From: Raphanus sativus
Taxonomy: Eukaryota > Streptophyta > Magnoliopsida > Brassicales > Brassicaceae
Assembly (NCBI RefSeq): GCF_000801105.2
Contig: NC_079514.1
Coordinates: forward strand, 27,242,227-27,306,226
Length of the DNA: 64,000 nucleotides
Reading direction: 5' to 3'
The position numbers and the translations under genes were made by a program. Of the stretch, positions 10,040-20,101 are shown piece by piece. Position 1 is the first letter of the stretch. The number at the start of each line of letters is the position of its first letter. The notes beneath the pieces were generated by a model. The model worked only from the letters and a program-made list of their open reading frames with translations, was not told the origin of the DNA and did no database searches.

Positions 10040-11394
10040 TGATATATCATAGATTTCACCCATTTTCTACCATGGTATAATGATATTTTTAATATTTATA
10101 TAATTGTTTTCTAGCCTATTAGGTATGTTTTCATGTTCAGGAGTGTTTCATGATAAAGTGATGCTTTTGGAGCATTTTGGAGCACAAGAGATAATACACC
10201 CGAGTTGACCATTCAAGACCAAGTCGGAAGTCAACATTCAAAGACGAATCGATCGATACTCACCTAGAGTTGTCGATCGATGTAGCTGTGAAGACCCGCG
10301 TACTTGAAGATTATAATTGATCGATACACATCAAGTGTTATTGATCGATAGCAAGGACGAAATGGTTCAGCCGATTACTTCACCAAGGCTTCACTAAATT
10401 ATGAGATTACCGCTGACGAGTTTTTAACCTAATAGAAATGCTTAAATACCCTGCCTAAGTGTTTTTGACGGCAACCAAGCAGAGAGTGTGAAAGAGATAG
10501 CTATAGTTTTACAGTTTTCAGTTTTGTTCTAAGTTCTGAGAGAGATTGGAGAGAGATCATTAAGACATTTGTGATTGAACTCCATTTGTTTTCTATTCTC
10601 TATCTAATACAATTTATTTACCTATCTTGTGTTATGAATTGCTTAGTCATGTCTGAGTAGTCTACTTATTACATCTAGGGTTTAAATAGGTTAGAGGGAT
10701 TAGCCCCAAACTATACTTGCTAAGTTGTGATATTCATCAAATGGATTGTACTCTATGCTTGTTCTAGATTAGCTAACTAGAACATAGATCACTAGGATGT
10801 TTAGATCTTGAATTATCTATGTGAACTAACTTGTCTCCCGTTGAGAAGAGCGAGAGCCCTCCTTGAGACTTAGTGTTCATTATCGGCTCGCGCCTAGGCA
10901 TAGCTAGAAGCCGTCAATCGATATCCTGACTGGACAATCGATCGGCGTTGCGAAAGGTGTATCGCTCGATATCCCTATAGGATTATCGATCGACTCTTTT
11001 TCTGGTCAACAGACGACAGTTGAGATCAGAGATCTAGTTAGTTAACCAGTGAGATATAACTGATTGTTAAGCGGCTGAGTTCTATAATATCATGCAAACA
11101 ACTTGTTAGGCATCTATAGACATTATAATCCCCAATACCTGAATAAAAGCCCTATGTCTAGCACTCTTCTTTATCTTATAAACAACCCATCATATTGTTA
11201 GTAGAGCAACTACCTTACTCAATTAGGATTGTCATCTTACATTTCTATCAGAAAAACCAAACTTCACCTAGGATTGATTAATTAATTAGATTTAATTGGT
11301 TCCCTAACTCCTCGTGATTCGATCCCTAAGTACTACAGCTGAACCTCTTATTTGAGAGAGTAAAGCACTATTTAGGGTAATTTGAGTGGTATCA
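10040..11394 (+). repeat. Athila-like 3' LTR, copy B (1355 bp)
   Basis: It starts TGATA and ends TATCA, a perfect 5-bp terminal inverted repeat. It is preceded by a polypurine tract and matches the copy C LTR (30368-31261 plus 38626-38974). TCGATCGA-type motifs occur at 10245-10345 and 10915-11000. It contains no ORF worth reporting. The flanking sequence at 11395 is the start of the LINE region. I cannot identify a target duplication because the 5' LTR is truncated. Confidence 0.85.
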
Positions 11395-11645
11395 GTGAAG
11401 GTTCAGCAATAAGCAACCCAAACAAGAAGGCCCGCAAAGCTTAGTATTATCAGTGAAGCACTATCAAGAAACCACCCACACTTTCCACCATGCTTAATCC
11501 TATATTTCTCACTTTATGCCTATGCAAATAAGGGTTTGGACGAGGGGGAAAAAGTCATCACTCGAAGGGACACGTCAGCATAAGGCGATTTGAGAGGAGA
11601 TTAGGTTTTTGAAGAGTTCGCCGCAAGCAATCAGTCTCCACGCCG

Positions 11646-12690
11646 ATGTCTGCGCTGGAGACTCAAGCCACCATGGATTCAGGCTCGGAAACAAGCAATG
11701 TCGTACCTGTGAAGCAGTCGAACCCATAGTGGGTTAAAGTAGCGGAGAATGGACCATCGCTCTCTGAGCATGTTCTGCAAGTAGGAGTAAGTGAGGGACA
11801 AGAAGTCGTTGAAGTTCCAGATGATATGATAGAAAAATCTGCGCCTCCTTGGGACGATCTTCTTGAAGGTCGGTTCCTAGACAAGGCACCACATGTGGCA
11901 AGAATCCACTTCATAGTTAATAATATTTGGCCTTTGGGAGACAAATCTATCAAAATTGATGTCAACGTCGTTAATGATCGCACAATGAAATTCAGAATCA
12001 AAGACGAGGCTACAAGGAAAAGGGTTTTGAAAAGGGGAATGTGGAATATTGCAAACATCCCATTAGTACTTTCAAAATGGTCTCCTGAGGAAGAGGAGGA
12101 GGAGCCTGAAGAGATAAAAACAATCCAATGTGGATAACTATGAAGAACGTTCCCCACAGGATGTTCTCTTGGAAAGATCTTGGTTTCATAGCCAATGCTG
12201 TAGGGAAACCAAAACGCTTACACCCATATACGCTTCAGTGTACTAGTTTCGAGGAAGCCAAAGTTTTTGTTGAAGCTAATATGTGAAAGAACTACCGACT
12301 AGCCATCGTTTTAAGTCTGAGCTTGGAGTAGATGCGGAGGTAAAATTTGTTTATCCTTGGTTACCGGACAGATGCACCTTCTGTTTCAAATGGGGCACTT
12401 TCACAAAACTTGTCGTGCTAAGGTAAAAATTCTGACAAAGGCTAAGTCACCCATAAAGAATATGGCTAAGGAGATAGAGACTTCTATGGTAGCGACACCA
12501 CAGAGGGATCAACAAATCGTTTTGGATACTCTTGGAGCTAGCGTTGCTGCAGTAGAGACTGCTAAAGAGATTGAACCTCTCTCTAGAACTGTGGCATCAG
12601 CAGAGAGCGCAAAGGAGACAGAGATCCGAATATTAACAACAGAGCACCAGGACACAGAGAAGGGTACTGAAAGAGAGGATGTGGGTTAGA
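11646..12690 (+). pseudogene. LINE ORF1 (DUF4283-type nucleic-acid-binding protein), broken
   Basis: The first ATG is at 11646. An in-frame TAG at 11727-11729 follows. From about 11826 the frame reads a DUF4283-like domain (G-R-F-L-D-K-A-P-H-V-A-R-I-H, then R-T-M-K-F-R-I-K and R-G-M-W-N-I-A-N-I-P-L-V-L), typical of plant L1 ORF1. The frame is lost near 12125. A CCHC zinc-knuckle region (C-T-F-C-F-K-W-G) is recognisable at 12370-12412, but a missing base inside it puts the last H and C out of frame. ORF1 proteins bind the element RNA. Multiple lesions mean it cannot function. Confidence 0.7.
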
Positions 12691-13082
12691 AAAGTATCTC
12701 TCCAACGAAGTCAAGCAGATCAGGAGGCAAGGACCCTGTTCATGACCAGAACATTAGTTCACCATCCAGATTTGCAATTCTAGCTGAGGATGAAGGTCAA
12801 GTGGATACGGGTGAAGGTTATGATAGTAATGCCATTGAGAAAGAGACTGAGGAGGGAGAATTTTGGACTGAGACAGAAAATGAGCATGCATAGGAATGTG
12901 AAGTAAATTCACAAGAGATAAAGGGGAATGATAAAGTTGAAACAAGAGAAAGACTTCTTCGCTCAGCTGCTCACAAACCACCTCGTGGAGTTAATAGAAA
13001 TCTCTCTGGAAAGAGCACTCTTAGCACAAAAGACACAGTCCTAAGTGTTGGAGGGAAAAAGAAAAATAAAAAAACATTAATT

Positions 13083-14908
13083 ATGTCGGGTTTCTTCTGG
13101 AACGTCCAAGGTTTTAATAAAAAAGAAAAACATTCGGTTGTAAAAAGGTGGATTAGAGAGCAAGGGTTTCAGTTTGGTGCTCTGTTGGAAACAAGGGTTA
13201 AAGAGGTTAGGTGTCAGAGGATATCTACTTCAGTCTTTGGGGACTGGTCTATGTTAACAAACTACGAGTACAATCAATTAGGTCGAATATGGTTGGTATG
13301 GCGATTTGATGTGAGAGTAACTCCAGTTTTTAAAAGTGATCAACTGATCACGGTCTCTATGGTTCTTAGTGGTGGGGGTGATTTTTTTCTTTCAGTTATT
13401 TATGCAAAGAACACAGAAGTAGAAAGGCATGTATTGTGGGAGGATCTAAAGAACCATCAAAACTCACCAATCTTCAGGAACTAGGCTTGGCTAGTTTTTG
13501 GAGATTTCAATGAAACTCTGGATGCTGAGGAGCATTCTGATCATGAAAGAAATCTGTTCATAATACAAGGCATGCGTGACTTTCAAAGTGTTACGCAACA
13601 CTGTTCTCTACTGGATCTCCCTTCTCATGGTCCGCTTTACACTTGGAGTAATAAGCGGGGTGATGGAATTATATCAAAGAAGCTGGATAGAGTTTTGTAT
13701 AGTGATTTCTGGCTCAATGCTTTCCCACAACCTTATAGTGTGTTCGAGGGAGGAGGATGTTCTGACCATTTGCGCTGTCGTATAAATCTGAGTTCTGAAA
13801 TTTATCGTCCAAAGAGGCCATTTAAATTTGTCAACCCAGTTGCTGATTTAGAAAACTTTCTCCAGATGGTGTCGAAGTATTGGAACAGCTCTTTTCCCAT
13901 CTTCAGCTCGTCTTCATCTCTTTTCAGATTTTCAAAAAAGCTGAAGGCACTGAAACCAGAGATCCGATCCTTAGCAAAGGAGAGCATGGGAAATTTGACT
14001 ACAAAAACGAAGGAAGCTCATACAGAGATATGTCAAAAATAAGAACTAAGTATGCGTGACCCATCACAGGTCAACTTGGAGAATGAGAATATTTCTTATG
14101 AAAGATGGGATAAAGTTTCAGGCCTGGAGGAGAAGTTTTTGAAACAGAATTCCAAACTGCATTGGCTCAACGTCTGTGACAGAAATAATAAAGTGTTTCA
14201 CAGAGAGCAGCTACTGCAAGGGAAATTCAGAACACAATCTATGAGGTGGTCTGTCGTGATGGAAGAGTGGTTCATAAACCAGAGGAGATAAAAGAGGAAA
14301 CTGAGAGTTTTTTGTGGCAATCTTTACAGCATAAACCACCAGATTTGGAGAATATCGAGATGGGCAAGCTTCATGACTTGCTACCTTATCGCTGTTCTGA
14401 TACAGTGAATGAGATGCTTATGAAGGAAATGCTTCTGAAGGAGATAACTAAAGTGCTATTTCCGATGCCAAATGATAAATCACCGGGTCCAGACGGTTAC
14501 ACAATGGAATTCTTTAAAGCAGTTTAGCCAGTCATTGGAAAGGAGTTCATCATTTTGATCCAATATTTATTTTTTGAAAAAAGTTTCTTGCCCAAAGGAA
14601 TCAATTCCACGATTCTGTCTCCGATACCTAAGAAGACATGAGCTAGAGAAATGAAGGACTACCGCCTGATCTCATGCTGCAATATTATTTATAAAGTCAT
14701 TTCAAAGCTGATAGCAACCAGATTGAAGAATATGCTGCCTGACTTTATTGAGTTGAACCAATCTGCATTCGTGAAAGGTCGACTCCTCATTGAGAATCTC
14801 CTTCTTGCTACTGTGCTGGTAAAGGATTACCACAAAGAATCGATATCAAGACGATGCGCTTTAAAAATAGACATCTCAAAGGAATTCGACTCTGTTCAGT
14901 GGGGCTTC
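13083..14908 (+). pseudogene. LINE ORF2, endonuclease and front of reverse transcriptase, broken
   Basis: The endonuclease is of the apurinic/apyrimidinic type: N-V-Q-G-F near the start (13098), L-L-E-T-R-V (13180), G-D-F-N-E (13500) and C-S-D-H (13760). In-frame stops sit at 13482-13484 and 14040-14042. A frameshift near 14250-14290 moves to the frame carrying the start of reverse transcriptase: D-K-S-P-G-P-D-G-Y-T (14475), D-Y-R-L-I-S-C-C-N (14655), N-Q-S-A-F-V-K-G-R (14758) and K-I-D-I-S-K-E-F-D-S-V-Q-W (14865), with two further stops. The Tat-A insertion cuts it right after that motif. Confidence 0.8.
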
Positions 14909-15049
14909 TTACTTGTTGGGGTCGAAATCGGACAAGGCAAAGTTGGCATCCAAATTTCCGTTAAAAATTATTTGCTTAGAAAATTTTTATGGTTTTTCGG
15001 AAAAGAAAAACTTATACGAAAAATTTACGGAAAAATCTTGTTTTAAGAG

Positions 15050-15220
15050 AATGATTCTTTAAAACGACGATTTCTTAATCAACGATTTAAGAAATCAACG
15101 ATTTCTTAAAAAAAAGACGATTTCTTAATATTTCTTAACAACGGCCTAAGAAGTTAGCGATTTCTTAATCAACGGCTTAAGAAATTTACGATTTAAGAAA
15201 GAAAACGATTTCTTAAAACA
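15050..15220 (+). repeat. Array of GATTTCTTAA / TTAAGAAATC inverted motifs
   Basis: The decamer GATTTCTTAA and its reverse complement alternate at short spacing, so the strand can fold into several small hairpins. The same array is in the 3' LTR (22240-22420) and, truncated, near 28668-28735. Confidence 0.75.
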
Positions 15221-15402
15221 AACGGAACATTGTTATCGAAGGTCCGAACATCCGCAAACAAGCATCTTAAGAGAATCGTAGCTTCGCAATGGTTCCAAAC
15301 GTTCGGACAACGGACCATAGTCCACGGCACAAACCCGATCGCGAGGGCGATCGGGTCACGGATAAGAACTCGGTTGCTATAGCAAACGGATCACGAGACC
15401 AC

Positions 15403-15467
15403 GCTCGGTCGCTATAGCGACCGAGCCACGAGCTGCGGACAAAGTTCGGTCGCTATAGCGATCGAGC
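15403..15467 (+). repeat. CGGTCGCTATAGCG palindromes in the Tat-A 5' LTR
   Basis: At 15403-15426 there is a perfect 24-bp palindrome: arms GCTCGGTCGC and GCGACCGAGC around TATA. A second, slightly altered copy lies at 15444-15467, and a weaker one near 15369-15390. Confidence 0.85.
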
Positions 15468-16303
15468 GTTGTGCATCGATCATTCTCTGAAACGTCCGAA
15501 GTCTTCCGAAACGACGATACAACGTAAAACTATGCATTCTCGACTATCCGTATAGCCGTTCTCCACAACTCACGACTATCCGTTTCTTGATCTCTCGGTC
15601 AAATGGAATCGTCCGTTTGGTTTACGATAAAACCGCGGAAAACTTAACCTTATCGGAGAAATCGTAAAAGAGTCTCGAATCAAAAATACGGCCCAAAGAG
15701 GTCCTAAACTTGATTCGAAGCCCACTTGCGATTTCTTAAAAACCCATAAACCTTATGACGGTTTATGCTTGGAGGATAAGCATCAGTTTTCGCGGAAAAA
15801 TAGAAACTTTCCGCAGATAATCATGAAGATCGGAAAAATGGAATATTTCCATTTCTTCGACTATGACGGCTTAAGGGCAAAAGGGGGAAGCGTAAACCGA
15901 CATTGGAGGGAGTATATAAGGAGTTCAAGGCGAGAGGAATAGAGGCATCACTTTTCCAGAGCAACTTAGCACTTAGAGCAATTTAGGCAACTTTCCGTTT
16001 TTTATTTTTTGAGCTGCGACTCAGTTAGGTGTAGCCACCTTCGGGTATTAGAACTAGGATCTCGCCGACAGCTCTCATAGCCGAAGCATGTTACCTTGTT
16101 GTTATAACGCTCATACTCAGATTCGGAATAAAATCCTTCTTGCTCTCTTTTTACGATTTTTATTTTTATTTTCCGTTATTGTCGTGTTCTGATTGCTTGA
16201 CGTGTGGTTTCTCAGAAATCCGGGACCTTCTGGGAAATTAGTGTTTTCCTACTTTCCTAAAATATACGAAATATTGACGGTGCGAATTTTGGTTCCCACA
16301 GTT

Positions 16304-16321
16304 TGGCGCAAGAAGGAGGGG
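16304..16321 (+). promoter_or_regulatory. Primer-binding site, tRNA-Asn type (Tat-A)
   Basis: TGGCGCAAGAAGGAGGGG starts three bases after the LTR. From my knowledge of plant tRNA-Asn(GUU), its 3' end including CCA would pair with TGGCGCTAGAAGGAGGGG, a single mismatch here. Confidence 0.7.
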
Positions 16322-16370
16322 GGGGGGTACGGATCAATCTTACTCACGACCAGCTCACGCTCAACCAGAC

Positions 16371-18164
16371 ATGACTAACGACGATTCAGCGAACTTGCAA
16401 ACGCCTTTAAACGGAGCACCCAAGGACGCCTTGAACACTCCCGCAATGTTTCCGCGGCCGACGCACCTGCCAACGCCGCGTCGCTCGACAATTCAAGAAG
16501 CTGCTTTCCGCCTACGAAAAGAGGTCGGAAGAGCAGGATAAACTCGTGGGAACCCTGACCAAACAGGTTCAAACCTTAACGGCAAGATCCCGCGCAGTCC
16601 TCCCTCGCGGAGCTACGAAACTCCGCGGTAGGAGACTCGAGTTTGCGACCCCACACGATAGGCCTGGAACTTCGCAGGAACGTCCTTCCGGACAAAACCC
16701 TAGCGAAACATCCCCTGTCGCAAAAGGCAACTTGGAAAAACCTCCACCGTCCGAAAAGGACACTGATGTGGATGAAGTCGAGCGTATCGACTTGGATCTC
16801 AGCGACGACTCCGACGAAGACACCGACGTCCATCCAAGGAGAACCCGCAGCCGTTCGGCTCGGGAGAAGTCTCCGTTCGACAAACCCATGACGGAAGAAG
16901 AGGAAACCCTCTATTGGGTCGAACAGGAGGAACTTGCCGAAAGGCAAACCGAGATTACTCGCCGCGAACGCCGACAAGCTCGGAAAACCGCTGGAGAGGA
17001 TCCCGACATACGAGATCTCCGCGATTACATCACCAGGACTGCCGCGGAAGTAAGGGCCGTGAAATCGCAGATCCACCACGCCACGAGTGCTGCCCCAGAA
17101 ATCGACAGGCTGCTCGAGGTGGCCCGAAAAATGCCCTTTACCGCGCGGATCTCCGAGACAAAGGTGTCTAATCCGGGGAAGCTCAAGATACCAATGTACA
17201 ACGGTACGACCGACCCAAAGGCGCATCTCCAGGCGTTCCATATCACTATGGGAAGAGCCAGGCTTAGGGAAAGCGAGAAAGACGCTGGTTACTGTCGCCT
17301 GCTCGTCGAAAATCTCGAAGGTTCGACACTCGAATGGTTCTCCCGGTTGAAGCGAAACTCCATCGGAAGCTTTCGCCAACTCGCATCGGAATTCCTCCTC
17401 AAATACACTATGTTCATCGATAGAGAAACTTCCGATGTTGATCTCTGGAGCTTAACCCATGAAGAGGGCGAGTCCCTCCGAGAGTTCATAAACCGTTTCA
17501 AACTGATCATGGCGAAGGTCAGCGGAATCAGCGACAAAGTCGCCATCGACGCGCTCAGGAAGCCGCTCTGGTACAAGTCGAAGTTCAGAAAGTGGATAAC
17601 GCTCGAAAAACCTCGCACAATCCAGGACGCCCTTCACAAAGCCTCGGATCACATAATGATCGAAGAAAAGACGAAAGTCCTGTCGCAAAAACATAAGCCG
17701 ACAAGGAACTCTTCGAAAGACATGGATCCGAAGTCGAAGAAGAAAACTTCTCGTAATGACAAGTACGTCCATCACGAGGGGGAAGAACTCCAAGGCGCGC
17801 ACAACTACGCGGTCAATACGGAGCAGGGCAGAACTTTTACTGCGAGTTCCATCAGACCGAAGGTCACTCCACGGCTAACTGCAAAGTCGTAGGGGCAAGG
17901 CTTGCCGCAAAGATGCTTGCTGGAGAACTCTCTGGAGTAACCAGCGTCAAGGATTTAATCCTCGACTCCGACCGTCCGCCAAAAACCAATAAGAATCCTC
18001 CCGCGGAAAATTCGTCGCCGAGAAATCAGGCCGGAGAAAAACGCGAGAGAAGACCGGACGATAGGGGGAATGATAACTCCCGCAGGAGGGTGAACATGAT
18101 CATGGGAGGATCCCAGTACTGCAAGGACTCGGTCTCGGCCATCAAAGTATCCCCCACGGACTAG
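16371..18164 (+). pseudogene. Tat-like gag (Tat-A), broken
   Basis: The start ATG at 16371 (M-T-N-D-D-S-A-N) is conserved at 27447 and 47507. A small deletion near 16443 shifts the frame, and a long ORF runs 16546-17892. It has an acidic/Arg-rich N-terminal half, then the Gag core ([18 protein letters not shown] near residue 220; L-E-W-F-S-R-L; F-L-L-K-Y; R-E-F-I-N-R-F near 320). A second frameshift near 17830 moves to the frame with [15 protein letters not shown], a C-x2-H-x4-H-x4-C variant knuckle, and on to a stop at 18164. Gag would form the particle. Confidence 0.8.
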
Positions 18165-18922
18165 CAACGGAAAGCCGAGTCAACTGCGAAGTATCCCCCA
18201 CGGTCTCCTCCTCGAGACGGGCAGAACGCCTCGATCACGATCACGGAAGAAGAGGCTTGCGGAATCGACCAGCCTCACTGTGACCCCTTGGTCATAGATC
18301 TCGTAATAAGAGATCTCGAAGTCGCAAGAATACTCATCGACACCGGAAGCACGGTAAACCTAATCTTCCGCGATACCCTAAGAAGGATGGGCGTTGAACT
18401 CGGAGAAGTCACTCCAGTACCAAAACCGCTCACGGGTTTCTCCGGACAAACGTCCATGACCCTGGGATCCATCTAACTACCCGTCATAGAAAAAAACGTC
18501 ACCAAGATAGTTGACTTCGCGGTAGTAGATAGCCCGGCTATTTACAACGCGATTATGGGAACACCATGGCTAAACGCCATGAAGGCCGTTCTCTCGACTT
18601 ATCACTTGGGCGTCAAATTTCCAACCAGGACTGGAGTCGCCGCAATCCAGGGTTGTCAAAAACAGTCGAGACTTTGTTTCCTAGCGGAGCATAAGTTAAG
18701 GCAGATAACGACGACCTCCACGGTTAAACGCAAGCGAACCCAACCTTCCGCCGAAGATGCCCCGACAAAGGGCACATCGACGCTTTCTGCAGAAGCAGAT
18801 TCGGAGATCGGAACCGTCCCCGACTCCAAAGACAACGCCACAACTCAACGGGAAGAGAAAAATCTCGAGGAAAACGTCGACCCTGCGACTAAAGCGGTCG
18901 ACGAAAAACTAGCCGACGAGTA
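18165..18922 (+). pseudogene. Tat-like aspartic protease (Tat-A), with nonsense codon
   Basis: It is in the same frame as the end of gag. The active site [12 protein letters not shown] lies at about 18330-18365. The second strand is I-Y-N-A-I-M-G-T-P-W-L-N (18540-18575). An in-frame TAA at 18474-18476 cuts the domain in two. The downstream part (K-F-P-T-R-T-G) and an acidic tail continue to a stop at 18922. In complete Tat elements reverse transcriptase would follow; here it does not. Confidence 0.75.
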
Positions 18923-20101
18923 AACACACTCACGGCACAAACAGAACTACGTGATGGCTTGATCCTCAAAAGAGGTATGTAGGCAGCCCGTCGAAACCCG
19001 GCGAGTTCAGCTATCCCCCTCGCCAAAAAGGGGGGGGGAGTGGGTGCGTATACTCGTATACTCCCACAAGACAAAAAAAAAATTACCTGCACTTGTATTC
19101 GAAATTTTTGAAACTTTTTCAATAGAATTCTTTTTCTCAATCTATCGATTCTTAAACATACCAGAAAACGAAAAACGTATCCTCAAGAAAATGCGAGACG
19201 TCGCAGTTTTACTGAAGATATTTAGTTCGTATCATCCGTCAGAATAGTCCATCCGTGACTTTAAACATTTAATCAAAATAGTCCACCCGCGACTTTAAAA
19301 CAACCATTAAAATAGTCCCTCTGCGACTTTAAAAACGAAAATAAACCCGTCGATTGGCCCCGACGGGCAAATAAAGAAACTTTTCACTTAAACAAATTCG
19401 TAGTCAGATCTTTTCACGAGATCCTCTTACATCCGACCAGGATACCATAGCGCGCCATACAAGAAAATGGAAATTTCGCCTAGCACTTCGTAAAGGAAGT
19501 CGCTCGGTTCGTACCCAGACAAATCGTATAAGCCGATAACATTTCGCGGATTTTAAAACGGTAAGAATTAGGTCAAAATCACAAACAGGCAAAACGGAAG
19601 CCGATCAGTCATCGCATAGCCTTGAAGCTGAGACTAGACCTAGGTCTTGCCCTAAGCCCAGTCTTGCTGGCACTTAACATCTCACGGACATAGTATCAAA
19701 TACGAGATCCCAAAACATGTCTCTTATCGCTTATACCTAAAACGCTCGCTAAAAAAGTAGCATACGGACCAAGCGAGGAATTAAGAGTTCGAATGCGAAA
19801 TGACTACTCGCATTCTGCCCTCTACACTTGGCAAAAGTTTAAATCAGATCATAAAACATAAATCATCGAAAAGCTTACTTCATATTTATAAAAAGCCGCG
19901 CAAAGACGGCATGGATTCAAAGCCTTAAAGGGCCAGTCCCGAAATACATAAAATTACGCAACCTACTACGGTCGCGGCGTAAACAGATAAAACGGCCACA
20001 CTTGGCCACGGAAATACAAAGATAAGGGAAAACATTTTCCCGACAAATTCAGTAGAGGATAAAATCATCCGACGACGAAGTTCCGAACTCTGTCGGATAA
20101 G
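18923..20101 (+). other. Tat-A non-coding 3' internal region
   Basis: No ORF with recognisable content. It holds the stem-loop motif at 18943-18990, a G run near 19030, and a block at 19430-19700 that closely matches Tat-B 33675-33965 ('catccgac.aggat.ccatagcgcgc', 'cacttcgtaaaggaagt', 'cctaggtcttgcccta'). It ends at the 3' end of the antisense gene. Confidence 0.6.
18943..18990 (+). promoter_or_regulatory. Conserved CTACGT...ACGTAG stem-loop motif
   Basis: GAACTACGT, then CTTGATCCTC, then GGTATGTAGGCAGCC. CTACGT (18947-18952) can pair with ATGTAG (18977-18982) with one G-U pair. The same block with a perfect ACGTAG arm occurs four times in Tat-B LTRs (33062-33096, 33271-33305, 38206-38240, 38415-38449). 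Confidence 0.6.

Larger units (their letters stand above)
11395..14913 (+). mobile_element. LINE (plant L1-type), 5' part
   Basis: A non-LTR retrotransposon with ORF1 (from 11646) and ORF2 (from 13083), cut at 14913 by Tat-A and continued at 23529 (23529-23533 repeats the target TTACT). Its own start is not certain: 11395-11645 has no ORF and may be 5' leader or unrelated DNA. From 12691 to 13082 the sequence holds degraded ORF1 tail with stops. Confidence 0.8.
14914..16300 (+). repeat. Tat-A 5' LTR (1387 bp)
   Basis: It starts TGTTGGGGTC and ends GGTTCCCACA. It has a TATA box (TATATAAG, 15913-15920), a cluster of inverted AT-rich motifs (15050-15220) and two copies of a CGGTCGCTATAGCG palindrome (15403-15467). 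It is flanked upstream by TTACT and downstream by the primer site. Confidence 0.88.

Noticed and set aside
16576..17379. 267-codon minus-strand ORF opposite Tat-A gag
   Set aside because: It mirrors the gag codons; the matching minus frame is not kept open in the Tat-A2 gag, so it is a shadow.
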